Positions 35,137 to 44,493 of a stretch of DNA of 64,000 nucleotides are shown one piece after another. The notes below the pieces were generated by a model. It saw only the letters and a program-made list of their open reading frames with translations. It searched no databases and was not told where the DNA came from. The position numbers and the translations under genes were made by a program. Numbering within the stretch: position 1 is the first letter of the stretch; each line of letters begins with the position of its first letter. Origin of the DNA: Planctomycetota bacterium. Its GTDB lineage: Bacteria > Planctomycetota > Planctomycetia > Planctomycetales > Planctomycetaceae. The stretch is taken from positions 112,869-176,868 of the forward strand of contig JAFEBS010000062.1 in assembly GCA_018242525.1 (NCBI GenBank), in the 5' to 3' direction.

Positions 35137-38100
35137 ATGCGAGGAAACAGCCGGTGGTGGATCATCTGCCTGGCATGGATCGGGTTTTCGCCCGGATTCG
35201 TCGCTGCCGGGGACGATGTTTCTGCAACCGTAGCCGGCGCGACGGTGGAGCCCAAGTTTGACGGCGCCGCCATCGAGTTCTTCGAAAAAGAAGTTCGCCC
35301 GATCCTGACCGCCCGTTGCCTGGAATGTCATGGGACTGGCCAGGGAGATCCCAAAGGCGGACTGTCCCTGACGACTCGCGCAGCAGCGCTAAAAGGAGGG
35401 GATACCGGTGCGGCCATTGTGCCCGGAAAGCCGAAGGAGAGCCTGCTGGTTTCCGCGATCGAGTACGGTGATCTGTACCAGATGCCGCCGAAGTCCAAGC
35501 TGCCCGCCAAAGAAATCGCCACGCTCACAAAATGGGTCGAACTCGGTGCTCCCTGGCCGAAGGAATCGGGCAGCGCGGCAGGTCAAGTGAAGCCGTTTGA
35601 TCTGGCGGCTCGCAAAGGGGAGCACTGGTGCTGGAATCCCATAACCGATCCGGCGGTTCCTCAAGTAAAGGATCAGGCCTGGCCAATCTCATCGGTGGAC
35701 CGGTTTATCCTCGCCGGAATCGAATCCCGGGGCCTGCACCCCGCCACTTCGGCCGAAAAGCACACACTGCTGCGTCGCGTCCACTTTGACTTGACCGGCC
35801 TGCCGCCAACGCCCGAGGAAGTGGCCGCGTTCGAGGCAGACCCGTCACCCCAGGCATTTGAGCGCGTCGTTGATCGGCTGCTGGATTCATCCCATTTTGG
35901 AGAGCGCTGGGGGCGACACTGGCTCGATCTGGTGCGGTACGCGGAAACCCGCGGGCATGAATTTGAGCCCGTGATCCCCAACGCCTGGCAGTATCGTGAC
36001 TATGTCATTCGGGCCTTGAATGCCGACGTCCCGTACGACCGATTTCTAACCGAGCATCTGGCGGGCGATTTGATCGAACCGCGATGGCGGAGCGGTTCAA
36101 CGCCCGCCATCAATGAATCTGTGCTGGGAACCGGATTCTGGTTCCTGGGCGAGGAAGTCCATTCGCCGGTGGACATCCGCAAGGACGAAACCGATCGGAT
36201 GGACAATCGCCTGGACGTGATGTCCAAGACGTTTCTTGGTCTTACCGTCAGTTGTGCCCGTTGCCATGACCACAAGTTCGACGCGATCTCGCAGCGCGAC
36301 TACTATGCGATGACCGGGTTCCTGATCAGTGGCAGTTACCGGCAAGTCCGGGTGCAGACTGAAGCCAATGATCGTCAGATTGCCGCCAAACTGGAGGCCG
36401 TCCGATCGACGGCCCGCCGGGACGTCGCTCAGATTCTGAACGAGGCGGCCCGCCCCACGCTGGCGATACTGGATCAGTACCTGGACCGCGCCCGGCACGC
36501 AGTCGACGAGGGCGTCACTCTGACAGATGCCCCCGCGACTCCCAATTCCGCGGACGTCGTCTTCGCAGACTTTGAAGGGGATTCGTATGCGGGCTGGAAG
36601 ACCGAAGGGACCGCCTTCGGAGAGCGTCCCCCACGCAAAGCCGACAACGACTATGCCGCGCCGCTGGTAGGTTTCCGTGGTGAACGTCTCGTCAATTCGC
36701 ACCGGAATCCAACGGACGAGCCCAACAACGCGGGCAACCGCGATGCGCAGCTCGGTCGGCTGATTTCCCCGATTTTCACGATTGAACACAATTCGATCCG
36801 GTTTCTGATCGGCGGCGGTGCTCATGCCGGCCGGACCTGTATGAACCTGGAAGTGGATGGAAAGATCGTTCGGACGGCCACCGGACAGAACTCGGGAACA
36901 TTGCGAGCCGAACAATGGCAGGTCGCCGATTTGCGGGGCAAGTCCGCCAGGATTGAAATCGTCGATGCGGAACCCGGAGGCTGGGGTCATATCCTGGTGG
37001 ACCAGATTGTCTTCTCGAATGATTCCGCCGGGACGGTTGTCAAGCGGTTGGCGGACTCATCGCAAACGAAAGTAAACGCGATCGCCGCGGAATCCCATCT
37101 GGATCCCGCTCTGTTGTCACTGTGGTGCGTTGAGCTGGCAGAAGCGAAATCGGACAAGAAACACCTGCTGCATGGGTTTGTCTCCGGTGAAATCCCCAAA
37201 GAACCGGTCGTTGCCGATGAACCCGTGCCGGGTCTGGTTGTCGACTTCGCGAACCCGAATCCGGGTGAATCGATTCAGGACGGGGTTTCCTTTGGACTTC
37301 ACCCTGCTGAATCGGGCCAGATTCAATTCTCGGCAGCACCCGGCAGTACCAACTTGCGAGCTGTTACGGTGGGAGGATGGCAGCGTGATCTGTTCTGGAA
37401 GGGAATTCAGCTAACCAGCGGGACGGAAGATGATCATGCCGGACTGGGAAGCTGGCACCGACATGGCCGGATGGTGCGAAGCCCCGAATTCACGCTCAAT
37501 AGTGGAAAACTATGGTACCTGGTTCGTGGTTCGGTACGCGTCTACGCCACAGTGAACTCTCACCTGGTGCTGGCGGGACCACTCCACGGTTCCATCCTGG
37601 CGGAGTTCAAACAGACCGACAACCAGTGGCGCTGGGTGGCCCATGGATTGGATCAGTATCGCGGACATCGGCTGCATGTGGAGTTCACTCCGGGTGATGA
37701 TAATGACTGCGCGATCGCCATGGTTGTTCAGGCGGATCAGCCGCCCAGGCTGCCAGACTCCAGCCCCCGGGTCGTGATCCTCTCTGCCGATTCCACGACG
37801 AAGCGCGCCCGCCAACTGCAGGAGCAATTCACCATCGCTTTGGCCGGTTTGAATCAACCTGCCGGCAACGCCACCGCCGCACTGGTCAACTGGATGTTGG
37901 AACATCGGGAATTGTTCGCGACGGGTGCCGTCGACACGGCCATCGCCGATCGATTGGCCGCGCTGCGTGCCGAGGAAACACGGTTGTCCAAGGATGTTGT
38001 CTGGGAATCCCAGTTGGCACCGGCGATGCTCGATGGCAACGGTATCGACGAATTGCTGCTGATTCGTGGAAACTCAAATACTCCGCGTGATCCCATACAC

Positions 38101-39030
38101 CGGCGTTTTCTCGAGGCCATTGAGGGGGATCGCCCCATTGCCGAACCGGGCAGTGGTCGACGGACTCTGGCTCAGCAGATGCTCCTGAGTCCCCTGGCCG
38201 CCCGAGTGGCGGTGAACCGGATCTGGTCTCATATATTCGGTCGCGGAATCGTGCCGTCCGTCGATAATCTGGGAGTGCTGGGACAACCGCCGACTCATCC
38301 GGAACTGCTCGATCATTTGGCGACTCAGTTCATCAAAGAGGGCTGGTCAACCAAGCGCATGATCAAGTCCCTGCTGCTCACCCGGACCTATCAGATGTCG
38401 AGTCACCCGATGGAACCGGAAGACTCCGCTGACCCGGACAACCTGCTGTGGCATCGGATGCCGATCAAGCGGTTGGAAGGCGAAGTAATTCGTGATGCCC
38501 TGCTGGCAGTGTCCGGGCGACTGGACCCGACACTGTTCGGTCCCAGCGTTCCAATTCACCTGACACCGTTCATGGAAGGTCGCGGTCGTCCCGGTGTCAA
38601 CGGACCACTGGATGGCAACGGACGTCGCAGCATTTACATTGCGGTCCGACGCAATTTCCTGTCGCCGATGATGCTGGCGTTCGATACTCCGTCACCATTT
38701 TCGACGGTGGGTCGACGCACGTCGTCGAACGTTCCCGCACAGGCCCTGATCCTGATGAACGACCCGCTGGTGATTGAACTGGCCAGGCGCTGGGCCGATC
38801 GATTGCTCGCGAATCCTGCCTTGTCGGCCGAACAGCGCATCGATGCCATGTACCTGACGGCGTTTTCACGCGCGCCGTCCAGCACGGAAAAATCGGAAGC
38901 ACTCGCGTTCCTGGATGCTCAAAGTGCGAGATTCGGACTGCCGGAAGCGCAGCGCCGATCAGCACCACAGGCGTGGGCCGACCTGTGTCATGTGCTGTTC
39001 AATGTGAAAGAATTCGTATTTATCGAGTGA
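35137..39030 (+). CDS. PSCyt1-DUF1549-DUF1553 haem protein
   Basis: This 1297-residue exported protein has a signal peptide (RGNSRWWIICLAWIGFSPGF), a PSCyt1 domain with CxxCH in CLECHGTGQGDPKGG, DUF1549 (RRVHFDLTGLPPTPEEVAAF, HWLDLVRYAETRGHEF, second CxxCH in CARCHDHKFDAISQRDYY), and an insert of about 450 residues with carbohydrate-binding-like beta character (FADFEGDSYAGWKTEGTAF, RFLIGGGAHAGRTCMNLEVD). DUF1553 follows (ARVAVNRIWSHIFGRGIVPS, SSNVPAQALILMNDPLVIEL). AGGAG (35126-35130) lies six bases before ATG 35137. It is followed 27 bases later by the DUF1501 gene, the usual pairing in planctomycetes. Role unknown; periplasmic. Confidence 0.93.
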   Translation: MRGNSRWWIICLAWIGFSPGFVAAGDDVSATVAGATVEPKFDGAAIEFFEKEVRPILTARCLECHGTGQGDPKGGLSLTTRAAALKGGDTGAAIVPGKPKESLLVSAIEYGDLYQMPPKSKLPAKEIATLTKWVELGAPWPKESGSAAGQVKPFDLAARKGEHWCWNPITDPAVPQVKDQAWPISSVDRFILAGIESRGLHPATSAEKHTLLRRVHFDLTGLPPTPEEVAAFEADPSPQAFERVVDRLLDSSHFGERWGRHWLDLVRYAETRGHEFEPVIPNAWQYRDYVIRALNADVPYDRFLTEHLAGDLIEPRWRSGSTPAINESVLGTGFWFLGEEVHSPVDIRKDETDRMDNRLDVMSKTFLGLTVSCARCHDHKFDAISQRDYYAMTGFLISGSYRQVRVQTEANDRQIAAKLEAVRSTARRDVAQILNEAARPTLAILDQYLDRARHAVDEGVTLTDAPATPNSADVVFADFEGDSYAGWKTEGTAFGERPPRKADNDYAAPLVGFRGERLVNSHRNPTDEPNNAGNRDAQLGRLISPIFTIEHNSIRFLIGGGAHAGRTCMNLEVDGKIVRTATGQNSGTLRAEQWQVADLRGKSARIEIVDAEPGGWGHILVDQIVFSNDSAGTVVKRLADSSQTKVNAIAAESHLDPALLSLWCVELAEAKSDKKHLLHGFVSGEIPKEPVVADEPVPGLVVDFANPNPGESIQDGVSFGLHPAESGQIQFSAAPGSTNLRAVTVGGWQRDLFWKGIQLTSGTEDDHAGLGSWHRHGRMVRSPEFTLNSGKLWYLVRGSVRVYATVNSHLVLAGPLHGSILAEFKQTDNQWRWVAHGLDQYRGHRLHVEFTPGDDNDCAIAMVVQADQPPRLPDSSPRVVILSADSTTKRARQLQEQFTIALAGLNQPAGNATAALVNWMLEHRELFATGAVDTAIADRLAALRAEETRLSKDVVWESQLAPAMLDGNGIDELLLIRGNSNTPRDPIHRRFLEAIEGDRPIAEPGSGRRTLAQQMLLSPLAARVAVNRIWSHIFGRGIVPSVDNLGVLGQPPTHPELLDHLATQFIKEGWSTKRMIKSLLLTRTYQMSSHPMEPEDSADPDNLLWHRMPIKRLEGEVIRDALLAVSGRLDPTLFGPSVPIHLTPFMEGRGRPGVNGPLDGNGRRSIYIAVRRNFLSPMMLAFDTPSPFSTVGRRTSSNVPAQALILMNDPLVIELARRWADRLLANPALSAEQRIDAMYLTAFSRAPSSTEKSEALAFLDAQSARFGLPEAQRRSAPQAWADLCHVLFNVKEFVFIE

Positions 39031-39057
39031 TGTGGATTAGCGAATCGAGTTCCTGCC

Positions 39058-40503
39058 ATGTTTCCCTGCCAACGTTATCTGACCCGCCCGATCTCCCGCC
39101 GCCAGATGTTGACCCAGGCCGCCAACGGATTTGGGACCGTCGCCCTGTCCAGTATGCTGGCCAACTCGGGTGCCCTTGCAGCACCCGCCGGGTCACCAAT
39201 CAACGCGCTCGCCGCCAAGCCGACGAATTTTCCCGCCAGGGCCCGGAACATTATTTTTCTTTATATGGATGGCGGGCCTTCGCAGGTCGACACGTTCGAC
39301 CCGAAGCCGATGCTCGACAAGCACCACGGCAAAAGTCCCCAGGAAGTCATCGGCAAGGTGGAACCGACTCAGTTCGCCAATATCGGCAAATTGCTGAGGT
39401 CTCCCTGGGCCTTCCAGCAATACGGGGAATGCGGACTGCCAGTCAGTGATCTGTTTCCACACGTGGGAACGTGTGCCGACGAATTGGCGGTGGTTCGTTC
39501 GGTGGTCTCGCAGTTTTCCGAGCACACGTTTGCCAATTATTTCCTGCATTCCGGCAGCGGTCTGCAGGGACGACCCAGCCACGGGGCCTGGGTCAGCTAT
39601 GGTCTGGGATCCGAATGCGACGACCTGCCCGCGTTCGTCATCCTGAACGGCGGGTTGATTCCTCCCGGCGGACTCGACTGCTTCGGCAGCGGATTCCTGC
39701 CGGCCGCCTACCAGGGATCGGTGTTTACGTCCGGAGAAGCCCCCGTCGCCAATATCCGCCCCAGTGAAAAATCCCGAGATCTACAGGACTCGAAGCTCGC
39801 CCTGATGCGCCGACTGGATCAGGCACGATTGCAGCAACTGGGGCATGTGGATGCGCTGGAGTCGGCAATCGCCAATTACGAGTTGGCTGCCCGGATGCAG
39901 ACGGCGGTACCCACGCTGACCGACCTGCGTGACGAATCAAAAGAAACGCAGGAACTGTACGGGTTGAACGATGAGTTCACAAACACGCAGCGGTTCGGTC
40001 GTATCTGCCTGATCGCCCGACGACTGGTGGAGCGGGGAGTTCGATTTATCGAACTGACCTGCCCCTCGGGCAACGGCGATCGTTGGGATCAGCACGGAAA
40101 CCTGCTGGACGGGCACACCAAAAATGCCCGCTCGGTCGACAAGCCGATCGCGGCACTGATCAAGGATTTGAAGCAACGAGGGCTGCTGAATGAAACCCTG
40201 CTGGTCTGGTGTGGGGAATTCGGCCGAACGCCATTCGCCCAGGGAACGGATGGCCGGGATCATAATCCGTTTGGATTTACGATCTGGATGGCAGGAGGCG
40301 GAGTCAAGGGCGGCGTGACGTACGGTGCCACCGACGATTTCGGCTACCGCGCGGTCGAAAACAAGGTCGAAATCCACGATCTGCACGCCACAATGCTGCA
40401 TCTGCTGGGAATGGATCACACCAAGTTGACATATCGCTTCAGCGGCCGCGATATGCGTTTGACGGACGTTCATGGCCACGTCATCCACGACATTCTGGCG
40501 TAG
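39058..40503 (+). CDS. DUF1501 Tat-exported protein
   Basis: This 481-residue protein has a Tat-type start (PISRRQMLTQAANGFGTVAL) and DUF1501 motifs: NIIFLYMDGGPSQVDTFDPK, GTCADELAVVRSV, HPLHSGSG-like FLHSGSGLQGRPSHGAWVSY, CPSGNGDRWDQHGNLLDGH, LVWCGEFGRTPFAQG and RDHNPFGFTIWMAGGG. The fold is related to alkaline phosphatase and sulfatase. It is expected to work with the upstream DUF1549/DUF1553 protein, 27 bases away, in the periplasm. Its reaction is not established. Confidence 0.92.
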   Translation: MFPCQRYLTRPISRRQMLTQAANGFGTVALSSMLANSGALAAPAGSPINALAAKPTNFPARARNIIFLYMDGGPSQVDTFDPKPMLDKHHGKSPQEVIGKVEPTQFANIGKLLRSPWAFQQYGECGLPVSDLFPHVGTCADELAVVRSVVSQFSEHTFANYFLHSGSGLQGRPSHGAWVSYGLGSECDDLPAFVILNGGLIPPGGLDCFGSGFLPAAYQGSVFTSGEAPVANIRPSEKSRDLQDSKLALMRRLDQARLQQLGHVDALESAIANYELAARMQTAVPTLTDLRDESKETQELYGLNDEFTNTQRFGRICLIARRLVERGVRFIELTCPSGNGDRWDQHGNLLDGHTKNARSVDKPIAALIKDLKQRGLLNETLLVWCGEFGRTPFAQGTDGRDHNPFGFTIWMAGGGVKGGVTYGATDDFGYRAVENKVEIHDLHATMLHLLGMDHTKLTYRFSGRDMRLTDVHGHVIHDILA

Positions 40504-40826
40504 CCGCGAATTTCGGGCCGGGGTCAGGCACATCGGAATTTCGGAAATGGCCGGACCGCCGGAAGTGAAATCAGAGCCGATTGCTGGCCAATTCCGAGTT
40601 TCCGAAATGCCAGACCCCTGATCGGCTGATGGGCAAAAAATGCCGGTCAGAACTTGTGGTGGCGCGCCAAATGTGCGCCGATTTTCTGTCGAAAATCGGT
40701 CTGTTCGCGTTTGGCGACATTCATTACAGTCCGCCCCCACGTCCGCTTCGGGCCACCGGTCGCGGCACGGACTGCGTGCGACTCATGGATGACAACACGC
40801 CACCGATCAGGATGAACACTCCCATC
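40504..40826. other. 323-base gap holding a palindrome
   Basis: Apart from the palindrome at 40520-40618 and an open but unlikely 5' extension of the next gene, nothing is seen. Confidence 0.4.
40520..40618. repeat. Imperfect palindrome with GGGGTC ends
   Basis: Arms 40520-40554 and 40584-40618 pair at about 29 of 35 positions. The ends are GGGGTCAGGC and GCCAGACCCC, and inside are CGGAATTTCGGAAATGGCC and its counterpart. It sits directly after the DUF1501 gene. It shares its termini, but not its arms, with the other palindromes in this window. Confidence 0.85.
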
Positions 40827-41864
40827 ATGAGATATTCGTTCCGAACCCTTGCGGCACCGGTTGCCGTACTGATTTTGTCTGGGACGTCGGACCTGTTGGC
40901 TCAAGCCACACGTCCAAGACCTCCCGCGAACAACACGGCTCCGAACAATGTGGCACCGCGACAATCGCAAGCCCCAGTCGGCGGTCAACGTCAGGTGCAG
41001 GCGCCCGGTGGAGTTCAGCGTCAGGCGCAAGCGTCCAACGGTCCGCGACAGGCACCTCCAACTCCCGATCGCCCCGTGCATTCCCCACAATCCGCCGCCA
41101 GGCGGGATCTAATCTTGGCAGAATGGGAAGTCCAGTCTGCCAAGATCAAGTCGCTGCGCGGCAAGCACACCCGCAAGACGTTTAACAAGGTCTACGAGGA
41201 AGAAGCGGTCTCAAAAGGTCAGTTTTTCCTGGAGACGCCAGACAAGGGGCGGATCGATCTGCAGGGAGTCAAACCTGACAAGAACGCCGTCAGCAACCGG
41301 ACGAATTCCAAAAAAGCTCCCTATAAGGTTGTTGCGGGGCAAAGCGAGCGTTGGATTTGTACGGGCGATGAAATTGTGATGGTGAACGAAGCTGACAAGT
41401 CCTTCGAGGTTTTGCCGATCCCGGCGGATCAGCAGGGGGAAAACATCATTCACAGCCCGCTTCCGTTCCTGTTCGGCATGAAGGCGGACGAGGCCCGGGA
41501 ACGATTTGAAATTTTCATCGGTCAGGTGACGGGGACAGAGGTGTACCTGACGGTCTATCCGCTTGAAGAACAGGACCGCGTAAACTATTCCAAGGCGCAA
41601 ATCATTCTCGACCGAACAGTGTATCTGCCGAAGTCCGTCAGACTAATTGATGCCGCGGTCGACATTGAGTATGAATTTGAAGCAGTCAAGATCAACGAAA
41701 AAGGGGCACTGACGGCCTTTAGGGACTGGATTGGCGGTGATGAGGATATTTTTCATCCGAAACTGAAAGGCTACAAGATCGTCGTGCATCCACCCACTCA
41801 AGAAGGGCCGCCGCGCAGTGCTGTCGTCCCAGCGAGCAGAGTTGATCCAGGTCGACTTCAATAA
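40827..41864 (+). CDS. TIGR03009-family secreted protein
   Basis: This 345-residue protein belongs to the planctomycete TIGR03009 family. A signal peptide (MRYSFRTLAAPVAVLILSGT) is followed by a Pro/Gln/Ala-rich linker of about 70 residues with QRQVQAPGGVQRQAQA repeats, then the conserved domain: EWEVQSAKIKSLRGKHTRKT, GRIDLQGVKPDKNAV, RWICTGDEIVMVNEADKSFE, PLPFLFGMKADEA, and ILDRTVYLPKSVRLIDAAVD. The fold is probably LolA-like, a hydrophobic-cavity lipid carrier. The start could also be ATG 40812; ribosome sites are weak. The next gene begins 34 bases after its stop. Confidence 0.85.
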   Translation: MRYSFRTLAAPVAVLILSGTSDLLAQATRPRPPANNTAPNNVAPRQSQAPVGGQRQVQAPGGVQRQAQASNGPRQAPPTPDRPVHSPQSAARRDLILAEWEVQSAKIKSLRGKHTRKTFNKVYEEEAVSKGQFFLETPDKGRIDLQGVKPDKNAVSNRTNSKKAPYKVVAGQSERWICTGDEIVMVNEADKSFEVLPIPADQQGENIIHSPLPFLFGMKADEARERFEIFIGQVTGTEVYLTVYPLEEQDRVNYSKAQIILDRTVYLPKSVRLIDAAVDIEYEFEAVKINEKGALTAFRDWIGGDEDIFHPKLKGYKIVVHPPTQEGPPRSAVVPASRVDPGRLQ

Positions 41865-41898
41865 GGGCGATGGCGGCTTCGGTCTGGAGATAGAAAGT

Positions 41899-42870
41899 AT
41901 GTGCATGTCCACAGTGAGTCGAGGTGCAACAGGGATCTGCGCCGCACTGGTTGCGAGCCTTCCCTGGATGGCATCCGCCATTGCCGATGACCCACCAACA
42001 ACTTCGAAGTCTGCCATCGTCCAGGTCTCCGCCACCGCGCCTTCGGCGCTGGCACCCGTAAACTCCATTCTCCTGGCTTACAAATTCCAGCCGGGTCAGT
42101 TCGTCAATTACACCGGTGCCAGTCGGATCCAATACCTCACTCAACTGGCCGATCAGACGTTTCATAACGTACAAACGAATCAAACCGAGACGCATTTTCG
42201 AGTCGTCACGGTGGATGAACAGGGATTCGGACTGATCGAACCTGTGGTCGATCGGACCCGAATGATGGCAAAGGTGGGGGACAAGCCAGCCGTCGAATTC
42301 GACAGCGCATCGTCCGCAGAGACCTCGCCACAATTCCGTACGATTCGCGATGCCATCGGACATCCGGTCGCCCGCTTCCAGGTGACGCCGACGGGCAAGT
42401 TGGTCAAAGCCACGATTGTCGACAGTACCGCTCCGATCGAGATGCGGGAAGCCGCCGAAAAGCTGGACACCCGGTTTGTGTTTCTGCCAATCCTCCCCGC
42501 CACGCCCGTATCCGTTGGGGAAAAGTGGCGTGAAGAGTACTCGACAATCGTCGTCAATGACGGTCTGAAGCAGCCGATTCCGATTCGCCGGATCTACGAA
42601 CTTGTTTCTGTTGCCGACGGAATCGCGACGATCAAATTCAAGACTTTGATTATGACTCCACTGCACGATGCGGAAATGGAAAAGCAGCTTCTGCAGCAGA
42701 CGCCGGTCGGCACGATCGAATTCGATTTGGACCGGGGCCTGGTCCGGTCGTACCGAGCGTCGATTGATCGTACCGCGATGAACGCGTTTGGACAGGAATC
42801 GCTGCTGAAGGTGACCGGCGAAACGATCGAAAAGCTGGTCGCTGATGGATCCCAGCCGACACCGCACTAG
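41899..42870 (+). CDS. Secreted hypothetical protein
   Basis: This 323-residue protein has a signal peptide (MSTVSRGATGICAALVASLP, cut near SAIA) and a beta-rich mature part: LLAYKFQPGQFVNYTGASRI, HFRVVTVDEQGFGLIEPVVD, KWREEYSTIVVNDG, TIEFDLDRGLVRSYR. It resembles other exported planctomycete proteins (the DUF6263-like group) but assignment is tentative. GGAG (41886-41889) is nine bases before ATG 41899. The gene follows the TIGR03009 gene closely, so they are likely co-transcribed and may act together on the envelope. Confidence 0.7.
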   Translation: MCMSTVSRGATGICAALVASLPWMASAIADDPPTTSKSAIVQVSATAPSALAPVNSILLAYKFQPGQFVNYTGASRIQYLTQLADQTFHNVQTNQTETHFRVVTVDEQGFGLIEPVVDRTRMMAKVGDKPAVEFDSASSAETSPQFRTIRDAIGHPVARFQVTPTGKLVKATIVDSTAPIEMREAAEKLDTRFVFLPILPATPVSVGEKWREEYSTIVVNDGLKQPIPIRRIYELVSVADGIATIKFKTLIMTPLHDAEMEKQLLQQTPVGTIEFDLDRGLVRSYRASIDRTAMNAFGQESLLKVTGETIEKLVADGSQPTPH

Positions 42871-42917
42871 TTTCGCAGCGGTGACCCTTCGACCTGCTCG
42901 TAACCCGACGCGCGTCA

Positions 42918-43016
42918 GGGGTCCTGTGGTTCAAAGTTCAATTTTCGCGAATGACGGACTCTGTGCGCTTCGAGAATTCGCACCCGCGAAAATTGAACTT
43001 TGAACCACATGACCCC
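42918..43016. repeat. Near-perfect palindrome between convergent genes
   Basis: Arms 42918-42949 and 42985-43016 match at 31 of 32 positions (ends GGGGTC and GACCCC). The centre has its own short stem GTGCG/CGCAC. It lies between the stops of the genes at 42870 and 43071. A long outer stem plus an inner stem is the same architecture as the 34121 element, but the arm sequence is different. Confidence 0.93.
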
Positions 43017-43070
43017 GAAGCTCTCACGCCACATTCCCATCAACCCGCCTTCCGTGCTACGGATAGGGAA

Positions 43071-43907
43071 TCACGTGGCCGGTGACCCCGGTTCGCCAGG
43101 AATCTCGACTGCCACGGCTTTGGCCCTGGCCCGTTCGGTCTGCCGTTGCAGGCGGGTGTTGAGATGGGCGAAATTGTGGAGCCAGCGGTCGTAATTCTGC
43201 GACTTGAATTGAAAGAATTCCCCAACTTCTGCATGTGGCAGAACGAGAAACGACTCCTGACGCAAAGTGTCGACCACGCACTCCGCCACATGTTCCGGCG
43301 TGACGGAACTGACATGCAGGAACTGATGGATCGGGTCCTCCAGATCCAGGAAATCGGTGGCGACTCCGGCCGGACACAGGCACGCGACCTTCAGGCCCTG
43401 ATTGCGGTAATGGACCGACAGCCATTCGGCAAAAGCGACCGCACCATGCTTGGTGACCGAATACGCGGCGGATCCAATTTCTGTCAACAAGCCCGCCGCG
43501 GAGGCGGTGACGACAAATGCTCCATCTCCCTGGGCAACCATCACGGGAACGACGGCACGTGCCAGATAGACGTGCGCCAGCACGTTGACCCGCCAGAGTC
43601 TGTCCCAGTCGGAGTCCGGAGTCTCGAACCCACCCTTGGCGGTCACACCGGCATTGGAGATTGCGACATCGATCCGTCCAAACTCATCGATCGTTCGTTG
43701 GACCACGGCCTGCAGATCAGCCTCGCACGACACATCGCACTCGACCGCAATGCCGCCGATTTCCGCGGCGACAGCACGAGCGCCGGTCAGTTCCCTGTCT
43801 GCAATGACAATTCCCTGAGGGAGTTCCTGAGCAATGCGTCGGCAGATCGCTCGCCCAATCCCGTTGGCGCCACCTGTCACCAGCACGACGCGGTCACTGA
43901 GTTCCAT
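43071..43907 (-). CDS. SDR-family short-chain dehydrogenase/reductase
   Basis: This 278-residue protein has the SDR cofactor motif TGGANGIG (11-18), an acidic residue pattern ADREL after the second strand (which tends to indicate NAD), NAGV, and the catalytic Ser with YSVTK (SAAYSVTKHGAVAFAEW). All catalytic residues are present. It reduces or oxidises a carbonyl or hydroxyl; the substrate is unknown. AGGTG lies eight bases before the ATG at 43907. The gene is divergent from the cupin gene. Confidence 0.9.
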   Translation of the reverse strand: MELSDRVVLVTGGANGIGRAICRRIAQELPQGIVIADRELTGARAVAAEIGGIAVECDVSCEADLQAVVQRTIDEFGRIDVAISNAGVTAKGGFETPDSDWDRLWRVNVLAHVYLARAVVPVMVAQGDGAFVVTASAAGLLTEIGSAAYSVTKHGAVAFAEWLSVHYRNQGLKVACLCPAGVATDFLDLEDPIHQFLHVSSVTPEHVAECVVDTLRQESFLVLPHAEVGEFFQFKSQNYDRWLHNFAHLNTRLQRQTERARAKAVAVEIPGEPGSPAT

Positions 43908-44101
43908 CGTGGAATCACCTTTGAATCCATGGCCAGAAGTGTTCAGGTCCTTCAGCGAACGCAAAGACCGATGTGGGGTATGATTTGTACCACGCAGCAG
44001 GGACTGCCGAAAGAGGAAACGGATGGACTGGCTTGATTTTACAGCCCTGACTTATGGAACATGTCCTGAGTTCCGACACTGTGCTCTTGAAAGACTGCAT
44101 C

Positions 44102-44476
44102 ATGACCGAACAGGCGCTGATCACCATCGATGCGAATCATGTTCCGTGGGAAGAGCGATTCAACGAACGAATCGGTCGCTCGTTGTACCGCAAGAACCTG
44201 TTTACCGATCCGGACACCGGGATGGAAATCCGCCTGGTGAAATACCCCGCCGGTATCATCAATCCATTACATACGCATCCGTGTGCTCATGGAATGTACG
44301 TCCTGGAAGGGACGCTGGTGACTCACGAGGGTACCTATGGTCCTGGTTCCTTCGTCTGGTTTCCGGAAGGACCGGCCATGGAACACGGTGCCAGTTCCGA
44401 AGCCGATGTCGTGGTCCTGTTCATCACCAATAAGCCGTTCAGGATCGATTACCTGGATGACGCGAACAAGCCTTGA
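44102..44476 (+). CDS. Cupin-domain protein
   Basis: This is a 124-residue single-domain cupin. The metal-binding motif is in INPLHTHPCAHGMYVLEG (residues about 57-74), with the second motif in YGPGSFVWFPEGPAMEHGAS. It binds a divalent metal and may act on or sense a small molecule. No signal peptide. The start at 44102 lacks a strong ribosome site; 44054 is also in frame. Its stop is 17 bases before the next gene's start, so the two are co-transcribed. Confidence 0.85.
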   Translation: MTEQALITIDANHVPWEERFNERIGRSLYRKNLFTDPDTGMEIRLVKYPAGIINPLHTHPCAHGMYVLEGTLVTHEGTYGPGSFVWFPEGPAMEHGASSEADVVVLFITNKPFRIDYLDDANKP

Positions 44477-44493
44477 CGACGAGTGGAGGAATC

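Noticed and set aside
41719..42867. Long minus-strand frame opposite the secreted protein at 41899
   Set aside because: Composition is atypical and the plus-strand gene has GGAG plus a signal peptide.
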